This document shows, in pieces, positions 1 to 5,807 of a stretch of 5,807 nt of DNA; the first letter of the stretch is position 1; every line of letters starts with the position of its first letter. The position numbers and the translations under genes were made by a program. The DNA is from Fimbriimonadaceae bacterium (lineage in GTDB: Bacteria > Armatimonadota > Fimbriimonadia > Fimbriimonadales > Fimbriimonadaceae). The notes below the pieces were generated by a model. The model had not been told where the DNA came from. It worked only from the letters and a program-made list of their open reading frames with translations, and did not search any database. The stretch is from NCBI GenBank assembly GCA_022842565.1, contig JALHPH010000121.1, positions 1-5,807 of the forward strand. The letters run 5' to 3'.

Positions 1-533
1 TGAGCGACGGTCCCAACCCCAAGGGTGTGGCTGGCGAACTCGCCATTTTCTACTTCGATGCATCCGGCTCGCAGCCTGTTCTGACCGCCTATGGTTATAA
101 CGGCAAGAACGGTAACGACAGCTACAAGGATGGCAACGGCAACATCGGCGGCAACCAAACCCCCGACAAGATCGCAACCTCCAAAGTGAACCCTGCCAGC
201 TGGATCAACAACCTCCGCGTTCAAAACAACGCTGACGGAACCCGAACCTTCAAGATGGACATCAAGGGCTCGGTGATCAACAGCTACACCCCAACCAACG
301 GCGACCCCGCTGACTGGAAGGGTGTTGAGTTTAAGAACAAGTTTGGCCTCTGGTTCCACCCAACCATCGGGTCGAGCTTCCACTACGGTCACGACGGATT
401 CCTGACCAATTACACATTCAGTCGACAAGGCTGGCTGGACCTTGAGCACCAAAACGCAGTGCCCGAGCCAGCAACCATGACCGTGATCGCTCTCGGTCTG
501 GCTGCTATCGCTCGCCGAAAGCGCTCCAAGTAA
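1..533 (+). CDS. PEP-CTERM sorting-domain protein, 5'-truncated
   Basis: This is the C-terminal part of an exported protein. The reading frame is open to the left edge (first full codon at position 3), so the true start lies outside the window; the GTG at 27 is an ordinary internal codon. The visible part, about 176 residues, is rich in Asn, Gly, Asp and aromatic residues, with segments such as GLWFHP and RQGWLDL that suggest a secreted beta-rich domain. I do not recognise a specific fold. From 459 the tail reads VPEPATM, then a short hydrophobic stretch (TVIALGLAAIA), then RRKRSK and stop. That is the standard PEP-CTERM layout: Pro-Glu-Pro motif, membrane segment, basic end. In known systems exosortase recognises this tail and the protein is processed and delivered to the cell surface or extracellular matrix. 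No exosortase gene is in the window. The sorting signal is near certain; the role of the protein is unknown. Confidence 0.93.
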   Translation, partial: SDGPNPKGVAGELAIFYFDASGSQPVLTAYGYNGKNGNDSYKDGNGNIGGNQTPDKIATSKVNPASWINNLRVQNNADGTRTFKMDIKGSVINSYTPTNGDPADWKGVEFKNKFGLWFHPTIGSSFHYGHDGFLTNYTFSRQGWLDLEHQNAVPEPATMTVIALGLAAIARRKRSK

Positions 534-552
534 CCCACTACCCAAAAACCCT

Positions 553-590
553 CAGTTGCCTTCGACTCAAAATTGAGTCGGAGGCAACTG
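553..590 (+). terminator. Strong hairpin after the PEP-CTERM gene, probable terminator
   Basis: Positions 553-570 pair with 573-590 over 18 bp, with one G-U pair and no other mismatch; in RNA the tip probably opens to a four-base loop. The hairpin starts 20 bases after the stop codon. The downstream tail is only loosely T-rich (TACTTTACAACTTTC), so it is not a textbook intrinsic terminator. On the opposite strand it would be followed by five consecutive U residues, but no minus-strand gene ends here. It most likely ends or stabilises the upstream transcript. Confidence 0.7.
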
Positions 591-622
591 TACTTTACAA
601 CTTTCATATGGGTAAGCTCATC

Positions 623-637
623 GCGAACCGGGTTCGC
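623..637. promoter_or_regulatory. 15-bp perfect palindrome upstream of the DUF4332 gene
   Basis: GCGAACC (623-629) and GGTTCGC (631-637) are perfect inverted repeats around a single G. The element ends 29 bases before the DUF4332 start codon. Its size and symmetry suit an operator for a dimeric regulator. As RNA it could form a 5-bp stem with a 5-base loop in the 5' leader. No regulator is identified, and I could not place a convincing promoter next to it. Confidence 0.35.
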
Positions 638-666
638 CCTGGGGCTACCAAAGTTAGGATTCCATC

Positions 667-1071
667 ATGGCAAAAGTGAGTGAAATTGAAGGTGTAGGCC
701 CAGCCTATGCCGAAAAGCTGGCAAACGCTGGCGTTGACACAATCAACGAGTTGCTATCCACAGCAGCCGCAAAAAAGGGCCGCGCCGAGCTGGCAGAAAA
801 GACCGGCATCTCCGAATCGCACCTGCTGCGCTGGGTGAACCACGCAGACCTCATGCGCATCAAGGGAATCGGGCCGCAATTCAGCGAGCTCCTTGAGGCC
901 GCGGGCGTCGATTCTGTCCCTGAGCTCTCGCACCGCAATGCAGCGAACCTGCATACAAAGATGGTCGAGGTGAACGAAGCCAAGAATCTCGTCAACCGCG
1001 TCCCTTCCGAAACTGAGTTGCAGGGGATGATTGACGAAGCCAAGACCCTCGACAAAGTCGTCACGCACTAA
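667..1071 (+). CDS. DUF4332 helix-hairpin-helix protein
   Basis: This 134-residue protein is built from two helix-hairpin-helix-like units. The first spans about residues 7-30 (IEGVGPAYAEKLANAGVDT); the second, about 65-87, begins IKGIGP and continues into LLEAAGVDSVPEL. A linker with GISESHLLRWVNHADL joins them. This arrangement, the NLHTKMVEVN segment and the final KVVTH match my recollection of DUF4332 proteins. Helix-hairpin-helix units of the IxGIGPxxAxxL kind usually contact the DNA backbone without sequence specificity, so a DNA- or nucleoprotein-related role is plausible, but the function of this family is not established. There is no signal peptide or membrane segment, so the protein is probably cytoplasmic. 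The ATG is supported by AGGA at 656-659, seven bases upstream, and by the family pattern starting at residue 2-7. The hairpin before it and the one after it suggest a single-gene unit. Confidence 0.9.
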   Translation: MAKVSEIEGVGPAYAEKLANAGVDTINELLSTAAAKKGRAELAEKTGISESHLLRWVNHADLMRIKGIGPQFSELLEAAGVDSVPELSHRNAANLHTKMVEVNEAKNLVNRVPSETELQGMIDEAKTLDKVVTH

Positions 1072-1092
1072 CGCTCGCGCTTTTGCGCATTT

Positions 1093-1127
1093 TCAATCCC
1101 GGCACTTAACATGAGGGCCGGGATTGA
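1093..1127 (+). terminator. Perfect 11-bp hairpin between the DUF4332 and HerA-like genes
   Basis: TCAATCCCGGC (1093-1103) pairs perfectly with GCCGGGATTGA (1117-1127) across a 13-base loop. It lies 21 bases after the DUF4332 stop codon and ends 36 bases before the next start codon. No T-run follows it, so intrinsic termination is not assured. It may instead be a 3' stability element or a leader element of the ATPase gene. A smaller GCGC-TTTT-GCGC stem (1077-1088) precedes it. Confidence 0.5.
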
Positions 1128-1163
1128 TGCCGTCAGCGGGTACCCTTTCACTTCGCTAAGCTC

Positions 1164-2672
1164 ATGGAAGTCCAAAACATTCTCGTCGGCATAGGAGACG
1201 CCCCGGTCCATCTGTTGGCCGGAAAAGCCAACCGCCATGGCCTCATTGCTGGCGCTACGGGAACCGGAAAAACCGTGACCCTCCAGTCGCTTGCTGAGGG
1301 TTTTTCACGCCTAGGAGTCCCCGTGTTTATGGCCGATGTCAAGGGAGACCTCTCGGGCATGGCTCAGCCCGGGGGCGGCAAGCCCAAGCTCGAAGAGCGC
1401 GCCGCCGAACTCGGAATCACGCTCAACTATCGCGGTAAACCCACCACTTTTTGGGACCTCTTCGGCGAGCAGGGGCACCCCATTCGCACCACGGTCAGCG
1501 AAATGGGCCCGCTGCTCCTTTCGCGATTGATGCAGCTGAACGACACTCAAGAGGGTGTGTTGAACATAGCCTTCAGGATTGCCGACGACGACGGCCTGCT
1601 TCTTCTGGACCTGAAGGACCTCCGCGCAATGCTCACGTTCCTTGCCGAGAACTCGAAGGAGATCCAGAACGAGTACGGCAACGTCACGAGCGCATCGGTC
1701 GGTGCGGTGCAGCGCCAACTCCTAGTCCTGCAAGAGCAAGGCGGCGACCAATTCTTCGGAGAACCCGCTCTTAGCCTCTCAGACCTCATCCGAACCGACT
1801 CCAACGGCCAAGGCGTCATTAACATCCTCGCTGCCGATAAGCTGATGCAATCGCCGCGGCTCTACTCCACCTTCTTGCTGTGGCTGCTCGCCGAGCTGTT
1901 CGAGGAACTCCCCGAGGTCGGCGATCTTGAAAAGCCCAAACTCGTTTTCTTCTTTGACGAAGCACACCTGCTTTTCGAGGACGCTCCGGAGGCCGTGGTC
2001 GAGAAAGTCGAGCAAGTGGTTCGACTCGTTCGTTCGAAGGGCGTCGGCATCTACTTCGTCACGCAGAACCCCATCGACATCCCCGATACGGTTCTTGGCC
2101 AACTAGGCAACCGCGTGCAGCATGCGCTGCGTGCCTTCACTCCCCGCGAGCAGAAAGCGGTCAAGTCCGCCGCCGAAACCTTCCGCCCAAACCCGAAGTT
2201 TAAGGTCGAAGATGCGATCCTCGAGCTAGGCGTCGGTGTGGCGCTGGTCTCGGTTCTCGATGAAAAGGGCTCGCCCACCATTACCGAAATCACCAAGATT
2301 CGCCCGCCCGAAAGCCGCCTGGGACCCGCCACTCCCGATGAGCGCCGCGCCGTCATCCAAGCCAGCCCTTTCTATGGCAAATACGAGAATGAAGTCGACC
2401 GAGAATCGGCTTTTGAGGTCTTGAAGAAGCGCGCTGACCAAGTGGCCGCGCAAGAAGCGGCTGCCGAGCAAGCCGAGATCGCAGCGAAAGAAGAAGAGAA
2501 GCGCCAAAAGGAAATGGAGCGCCAGTATCGCAGCGAGGGCTACGGCCAACCGCGGCGTCGAACCGCCCATGACCCCGTGACCAAAATGGTGAACAGCGCG
2601 GTCCGCTCCATGGGCACACAGCTGGGTCGCCAGCTCATCCGCGGCGTGCTCGGCAACCTCTTTAAGCGTTAG
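1164..2672 (+). CDS. HerA-like ATPase of the DUF853/YjgR family
   Basis: This 502-residue cytoplasmic P-loop ATPase belongs to the HerA/FtsK superfamily, and its length is close to that of E. coli YjgR. The N-terminus ([16 protein letters not shown]) contains Walker A at residues 30-37, with K36 and T37. It is followed by a conserved [12 protein letters not shown] segment near 55-66. Walker B is [10 protein letters not shown], with D265 and E266. A TQNP motif (300-303) and the stretch [13 protein letters not shown] (315-327), which supplies possible arginine-finger residues R317 and R323, complete the motor. Residues about 415-458 are charged and probably form a coiled coil. Residues 470-502 form a conserved-looking tail ending GNLFKR. 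HerA relatives form hexamers that translocate DNA, but the role of this family is not settled and no NurA partner is nearby. The ATG fits the family N-terminus, although no Shine-Dalgarno sequence precedes it. Confidence 0.93.
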   Translation: MEVQNILVGIGDAPVHLLAGKANRHGLIAGATGTGKTVTLQSLAEGFSRLGVPVFMADVKGDLSGMAQPGGGKPKLEERAAELGITLNYRGKPTTFWDLFGEQGHPIRTTVSEMGPLLLSRLMQLNDTQEGVLNIAFRIADDDGLLLLDLKDLRAMLTFLAENSKEIQNEYGNVTSASVGAVQRQLLVLQEQGGDQFFGEPALSLSDLIRTDSNGQGVINILAADKLMQSPRLYSTFLLWLLAELFEELPEVGDLEKPKLVFFFDEAHLLFEDAPEAVVEKVEQVVRLVRSKGVGIYFVTQNPIDIPDTVLGQLGNRVQHALRAFTPREQKAVKSAAETFRPNPKFKVEDAILELGVGVALVSVLDEKGSPTITEITKIRPPESRLGPATPDERRAVIQASPFYGKYENEVDRESAFEVLKKRADQVAAQEAAAEQAEIAAKEEEKRQKEMERQYRSEGYGQPRRRTAHDPVTKMVNSAVRSMGTQLGRQLIRGVLGNLFKR

Positions 2673-2674
2673 GA

Positions 2675-2705
2675 TTGCGTTCGGGCACCATGCAAGCGCT
2701 ATAAT
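2675..2705 (+). promoter_or_regulatory. Candidate sigma-70-type promoter for the small gene and secA
   Basis: A perfect TATAAT lies at 2700-2705. The best -35 candidate is TTGCGT (2675-2680), which matches the consensus only in TTG and sits at a long 19-base spacing. Transcription would begin near 2711-2713, giving a leader of only about 10 bases before the GTG at 2723. The -35 candidate begins just three bases after the stop codon of the HerA-like gene. No clear promoter was found between the small gene and secA, so this one probably serves both. Confidence 0.6.
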
Positions 2706-2722
2706 GGGCAGTTAAAGCAACC

Positions 2723-3004
2723 GTGGCGAACATCTTCCCCATCTTGCTCTTACTGCTCACCAGCGCCACATGGGCGTCCGAAGCAGTCGGCGCACCGTCA
2801 GGACAAACGCAGCGTACCGCCCTCGTGGCGCGGGCGCTCCTGTCTTGCCTCACCGAAGATCCCCACATCGCACCGAGCCGCATCACTCCGCTGAGCAATC
2901 AGCCCGAAGCGTCCCCGGTTGTGAAAGTTGCTGCTCAGCCCCAATTGAGGCTGGAGAACGCCCCTGTTGCGCAGAGCGACCTCACCCGCGACGGCCCGAA
3001 ATAG
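2723..3004 (+). CDS. Small putative exported protein upstream of secA, SecM-like candidate
   Basis: This 93-codon gene is not recognised by sequence. Residues 4-18 (IFPILLLLLTSATWA) are strongly hydrophobic and followed by small residues (SEAVGA) that could hold a signal peptidase site. The first residues carry no Lys or Arg, which is unusual for a signal peptide. The rest looks flexible: Pro, Ala, Gln and Ser rich, with a single Cys at 42. The protein ends LTRDGPK, placing Arg89, Gly91 and Pro92 where SecM and related arrest peptides carry R-A-G-P or R-A-P-P type motifs. GC-rich third codon positions support real coding. The GTG start is inferred because it gives the complete hydrophobic segment and follows the TATAAT box closely; no Shine-Dalgarno sequence is seen. 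The gene lies 90 bases before secA with no strong terminator between. Its place, signal and tail suggest a secretion monitor, but translational arrest is unproven and it may be an unrelated small secreted protein. Confidence 0.65.
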   Translation: MANIFPILLLLLTSATWASEAVGAPSGQTQRTALVARALLSCLTEDPHIAPSRITPLSNQPEASPVVKVAAQPQLRLENAPVAQSDLTRDGPK

Positions 3005-3019
3005 CCCCTCTCTTTCGCG
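2987..3019 (+). promoter_or_regulatory. Possible RNA hairpin over the RDGP codons
   Basis: CGCGA (2987-2991), which starts at the Arg89 codon, can pair with TCGCG (3015-3019). Inside it GGC (2993-2995, the Gly91 codon) can pair with GCC (3004-3006). A ribosome halted at Gly-Pro would occupy the left arm and open this structure. CGCGACG also occurs as a direct repeat at 2987-2993 and 3016-3022. The stems are short, so the fold is tentative. Confidence 0.3.
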
Positions 3020-3021
3020 AC

Positions 3022-3058
3022 GCAAGTTGAACCGACCCCTTCTTCGGCGGTCGCTTGC
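3022..3058 (+). promoter_or_regulatory. Intergenic RNA hairpin between the small gene and secA
   Basis: GCAAG (3022-3026) pairs with CTTGC (3054-3058), and CGACC (3033-3037) pairs with GGTCG (3049-3053). Two more C-G pairs (3038-3039 with 3046-3047) close a TTCTTC loop. The left side has a six-base bulge (3027-3032) and the right side one extra C (3048). Bases 3026-3031 (GTTGAA) are also complementary to TTCAAC at 3099-3104, just inside the secA start, which offers an alternative fold covering the initiation site. No T-run follows, so this is probably not a terminator. A translational switch is an inference. Confidence 0.4.
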
Positions 3059-3094
3059 CATTGCCCACGGCTTTGCCTCTTTTCAATAACCAGC

Positions 3095-5807
3095 ATGATT
3101 CAACAATTCCTCCGGAAACTCTTTGACACCAGCGAGCGCGACGTCAAGTCGCTACAACCCATCATCGAACAGATCAACGGCCTCGAAGCCAAGACCGAGA
3201 CGATGACGGACGACGAACTGCGCGCGTGCATCCCGCAGTTCCGAGACAAGCTCCGCGACGGCGCGACCCTGGACGAAATCCTCCCCGAAGTCTTCGCCAT
3301 CGTGCGCGAGGTCAGCCTCCGAACCCTCGGCATGCGCCAATTCGACGTTCAATGTCTTGGAGGCATCGTTCTGCATAACGGCCGAATCTCCGAAATGAAG
3401 ACCGGTGAAGGAAAGACCCTCGTCGCCGTTGCGCCGATGGTGCTGAACGCGCTCACCGGAAAGGGCGCCCACTTGGTCACCGCAAACGACTACCTCGCCC
3501 GCCGAGACGCCACCTGGATGGGCCCAATTTACAGCTTCTTGGGCCTCAGCGTGGGCATTATTCAAGGCCAGTCGGTCGATAGTGACGAGCTCGGTGGAAG
3601 CTACATCTTCACCCCCGGCGCCAAGCACGAGGATCCCCGTTACACCAACCTAGTGCCCTGCTCGCGCCGCGAAGCTTATATGTGCGACATCACGTATGGC
3701 ACCAACCACGAGTTTGGTTTCGACTACCTTCGCGACAACATGGCCTTCCGGCTTGAACAGCTCAGCATGCGCGAGCTGAACTATGCGATCGTTGACGAAG
3801 TCGACTCGATCCTCATTGACGAAGCCCGAACCCCGCACATCATCAGCGGCCCAAGCAACGACGACGTCAGCGTCTACAACGAGATCGACAAGATCGTGAA
3901 GCAGCTGGTCGGCGGCGAAAAGGGCCAAGAAGCCGAGCCCGGCATCCACTACATCGTCGATCACAAGAGCAAGAACGCATCGATGACCGAGGACGGTATG
4001 GACACGGTCGAGCAGATGATGGGCATTGCCAACATCGCTTCGGACCCCAAGCTCTTCCACCACGTCAACGCGGCGGTGAAAGCACACGGCGTGTTCCAGC
4101 GCGATGTCGATTACGTCGTGCGCGGCGGTGAAGTGGTGATTGTGGACGAGAACACGGGCCGAATGATGTTCGGTCGCCGCTACTCCGACGGTCTGCACCA
4201 AGCCCTGGAAGCCAAAGAAGGCGTTACGGTGCAACGCGAGAGCCAAACCGTCGCCACCATCACCTTCCAAAACCTCTTCCGCATGTACGACAAGCTGGCC
4301 GGAATGACCGGTACGGCCAAGACCGAGGAAGACGAATTCCGGAAGATTTATGGCCTGGAGGTCGTCTCCGTCCCCACTCACCGCGCCCTCAAGCGCGTGG
4401 ACCAAGAAGACACCGTCTACAAGACTCAAGAAGCCAAATTCCGCGGCATCGCCCGTGAAATCCTGCGGCTCTACACCAAGCAGCAGCCGGTTCTGGTTGG
4501 TACGCGAAGCATCGAAATGTCGGAAGTCGTTTCCGAATGCCTCAAGCCCGACTTTCTGCAAAAGCTCGTGCTCATCGACCGTCTTGTCGAGCAGCGAGAA
4601 AACAAATCGCTCAGCGGAGAAGCCAAAAAGATGGCCTCTGAGCTGATCGACATGTCGCTGAACGAGGTCAATCGCCAAACGATGGCTACGGTCCTGGCCA
4701 AGGCTGAGATGTCTACCGACCCCGTTTCCGCCGAGCACCGCCAAGCGTTCTTCAAGCGCCACAATCTGGATGAAGCGAACGCTGAGTTCTTCGAGGAGGC
4801 ACTCAAGCACGGCGTCCCTCACAACATCCTCAACGCGAAGTACCACGAGCGAGAAGCGCTGATTATCAGTGAAGCCGGTCGGAAAGGCGCTGTCACCATC
4901 GCGACCAACATGGCCGGCCGCGGTGTGGACATTCTGCTCGGCGGTCGCATCGCCGACGAGATCATCGCCCGCGACCGCGACGCCGAAGGCAACATGGAAC
5001 ACTCGTGGGCCGAGGAGTACTCCGACACGTTCAAGCACTTCCGTCGAGGCGGTCTTGAGCGCGCAGCCCCGCCGCTGCCGCTGGACGATCAAGAGCGCGT
5101 CGGCCTGGCCAACGTGGTCCGCGACCTAGGCGGTCTGTATATCCTTGGAACCGAGCGCCACGAAAGCCGCCGTATCGATAACCAATTGCGTGGCCGCGCC
5201 GGCCGACAGGGCGACCCAGGCGAAAGTAAGTTCTTCGTCAGTCTGGAAGACCAGCTTTGGAAGATCTTCAATGCCAAGTTGATGGAAAGCCCGATGCTCA
5301 AGGGCTGGCCCAACATGGAAGAGGTCAAGGCGGGCTACCTGACCAAGATGATCGAAAAAACCCAGGAGCGCATCGAGAACCACTTCTTCGAAATGCGAAA
5401 GCACACGCTGGAATACGACGACGTTCTGAACTCGCAACGCGAGCACGTCTATGCGATGCGCCGCGAAGTCCTGCTCGGCAAAGACGTGGATGAAGAGATG
5501 CGCGACGCCATTGCCGAGGTGGTCGAATCCACGATGTCCTCAAGCTTCGAACTCGACGACACCATGAATCGCGTCCTCTCGCGAGACACCGTCTTCGAAA
5601 AGCTGAACGACATTCTGCCGCTCGTGGACTACGCTTCGCCGAGCGATCTGGAGAACACTCCCGACGGTGAACTAGCCGACCTCCTTGTAGACGCGGCCGA
5701 CCGAGCCTACGAGGATCGGCTATCGCTCTTTGGCGACCAAGCCAAGGACGTCCAGCGCCAAATCATGCTGCAATCCATCAACGACAAGTGGATGGATCAC
5801 CTGCAGA
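3095..5807 (+). CDS. secA: Preprotein translocase ATPase SecA, 3'-truncated
   Basis: SecA is the ATP-driven motor that pushes unfolded preproteins through the SecYEG channel; it acts in the cytoplasm and at the inner face of the membrane. The visible 904 residues run without a stop to the right edge. The N-terminus (MIQQFLRKLFDTSERDVK) fits the family and fixes the ATG, although only AATAACCAGC precedes it, with no Shine-Dalgarno sequence. Walker A is MKTGEGKT (101-108), with K107. Walker B is DEVD (234-237), followed by SILIDEARTP. The preprotein cross-linking region, the TGTAKTE motif, the second nucleotide-binding domain (TNMAGRGVDI, 604-613) and IDNQLRGRAGRQGDPG (694-709, arginine finger) follow in order. 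Two segments are longer than in E. coli: about 22 residues at 162-188, and about 86 residues between 484 and 571. The sequence stops at INDKWMDHLQ in the helical scaffold, so the last scaffold part and any C-terminal zinc-binding tail are missing. It is probably co-transcribed with the small gene upstream. Confidence 0.98.
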   Translation, partial: MIQQFLRKLFDTSERDVKSLQPIIEQINGLEAKTETMTDDELRACIPQFRDKLRDGATLDEILPEVFAIVREVSLRTLGMRQFDVQCLGGIVLHNGRISEMKTGEGKTLVAVAPMVLNALTGKGAHLVTANDYLARRDATWMGPIYSFLGLSVGIIQGQSVDSDELGGSYIFTPGAKHEDPRYTNLVPCSRREAYMCDITYGTNHEFGFDYLRDNMAFRLEQLSMRELNYAIVDEVDSILIDEARTPHIISGPSNDDVSVYNEIDKIVKQLVGGEKGQEAEPGIHYIVDHKSKNASMTEDGMDTVEQMMGIANIASDPKLFHHVNAAVKAHGVFQRDVDYVVRGGEVVIVDENTGRMMFGRRYSDGLHQALEAKEGVTVQRESQTVATITFQNLFRMYDKLAGMTGTAKTEEDEFRKIYGLEVVSVPTHRALKRVDQEDTVYKTQEAKFRGIAREILRLYTKQQPVLVGTRSIEMSEVVSECLKPDFLQKLVLIDRLVEQRENKSLSGEAKKMASELIDMSLNEVNRQTMATVLAKAEMSTDPVSAEHRQAFFKRHNLDEANAEFFEEALKHGVPHNILNAKYHEREALIISEAGRKGAVTIATNMAGRGVDILLGGRIADEIIARDRDAEGNMEHSWAEEYSDTFKHFRRGGLERAAPPLPLDDQERVGLANVVRDLGGLYILGTERHESRRIDNQLRGRAGRQGDPGESKFFVSLEDQLWKIFNAKLMESPMLKGWPNMEEVKAGYLTKMIEKTQERIENHFFEMRKHTLEYDDVLNSQREHVYAMRREVLLGKDVDEEMRDAIAEVVESTMSSSFELDDTMNRVLSRDTVFEKLNDILPLVDYASPSDLENTPDGELADLLVDAADRAYEDRLSLFGDQAKDVQRQIMLQSINDKWMDHLQ

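Noticed and set aside
594..610. TTTACA and CATATG as a promoter for the DUF4332 gene
   Set aside because: The boxes are only five bases apart, and no properly spaced partner was found for either.
623..637. LexA (SOS) box
   Set aside because: The GAAC and GTTC half-sites are separated by three bases, not the four of the Bacillus-type box, and the flanking gene is not a known SOS gene.
2770..3030. Alternative plus-strand frame with an ATG start, overlapping the small exported gene
   Set aside because: The product is Arg-, Pro- and Ser-rich with no signal or domain. The frame starting at 2723 has a hydrophobic leader and better third-position composition.
2662..3061. Minus-strand open frames across the small gene
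   Set aside because: There is no supporting start context, domain or promoter on that strand, while a consensus TATAAT faces the plus-strand gene.
3061..3089. Possible separate secA promoter, TTGCCC with CAATAA at 17-base spacing
   Set aside because: The -10 candidate matches the consensus at only two positions. The TATAAT at 2700 is far better.
3152..3628. 158-codon minus-strand open frame
   Set aside because: It is antisense to the SecA N-terminal ATPase domain with no recognisable motif; a shadow frame.
3650..5092. 480-codon open frame on the minus strand
   Set aside because: It lies wholly antisense to secA, whose conserved motifs run through the region. Its His-, Val- and Asp-rich translation shows no recognisable family and is what the complement of GC-rich codons in this frame produces.
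1..5807. CRISPR arrays, tRNA or rRNA genes, insertion sequences, attachment sites
   Set aside because: I saw no regularly spaced repeats, tRNA-like cloverleaf, rRNA sequence, transposase or flanking terminal repeats. The intergenic gaps are all under 140 bases.

Overview
This 5.8-kb window is a plus-strand, moderately GC-rich bacterial chromosome segment. It carries the 3' end of an exported PEP-CTERM protein gene, a DUF4332 helix-hairpin-helix gene, a HerA-like (DUF853/YjgR family) ATPase gene, a small gene for a putative exported protein, and a secA gene cut off by the right edge. Several features point to Armatimonadota, perhaps a Fimbriimonas-like lineage: a PEP-CTERM tail ending in RRKR, start codons with little or no Shine-Dalgarno sequence, and a SecA with extra segments of the kind recalled from Chloroflexota and Thermus. 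This placement is an inference from recalled sequence style and could be wrong at phylum level.

Layout. Positions 1-533 hold the C-terminal part of the PEP-CTERM protein. An 18-bp hairpin (553-590) follows and probably ends its transcript. A 15-bp palindrome (623-637) lies just before the DUF4332 gene (667-1071). Another perfect hairpin (1093-1127) separates that gene from the HerA-like ATPase (1164-2672). A consensus TATAAT box at 2700-2705 lies 28 bases after the ATPase stop codon. It precedes a GTG-started 93-codon gene (2723-3004), and secA starts 90 bases after that gene ends (3095 to the window edge).

The most interesting part is 2700-3100. A small protein with a signal-like hydrophobic N-terminus is encoded immediately upstream of secA, apparently from a shared promoter. 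It ends in Arg-Asp-Gly-Pro-Lys-stop. This recalls Escherichia coli SecM, an exported monitor protein encoded just upstream of secA whose translation arrests at a C-terminal Arg-Ala-Gly-Pro and so controls secA translation. Potential RNA hairpins lie over the RDGP codons and in the gap before secA, and secA has no visible Shine-Dalgarno sequence. The gene order and motif can be read directly from the sequence. Translational arrest and regulation of secA are a hypothesis.

The export theme is shared: SecA drives Sec-dependent export, and both the PEP-CTERM protein and the small protein would be its substrates. The DUF4332 and HerA-like genes have nucleic-acid-related folds, but nothing here ties them to export.
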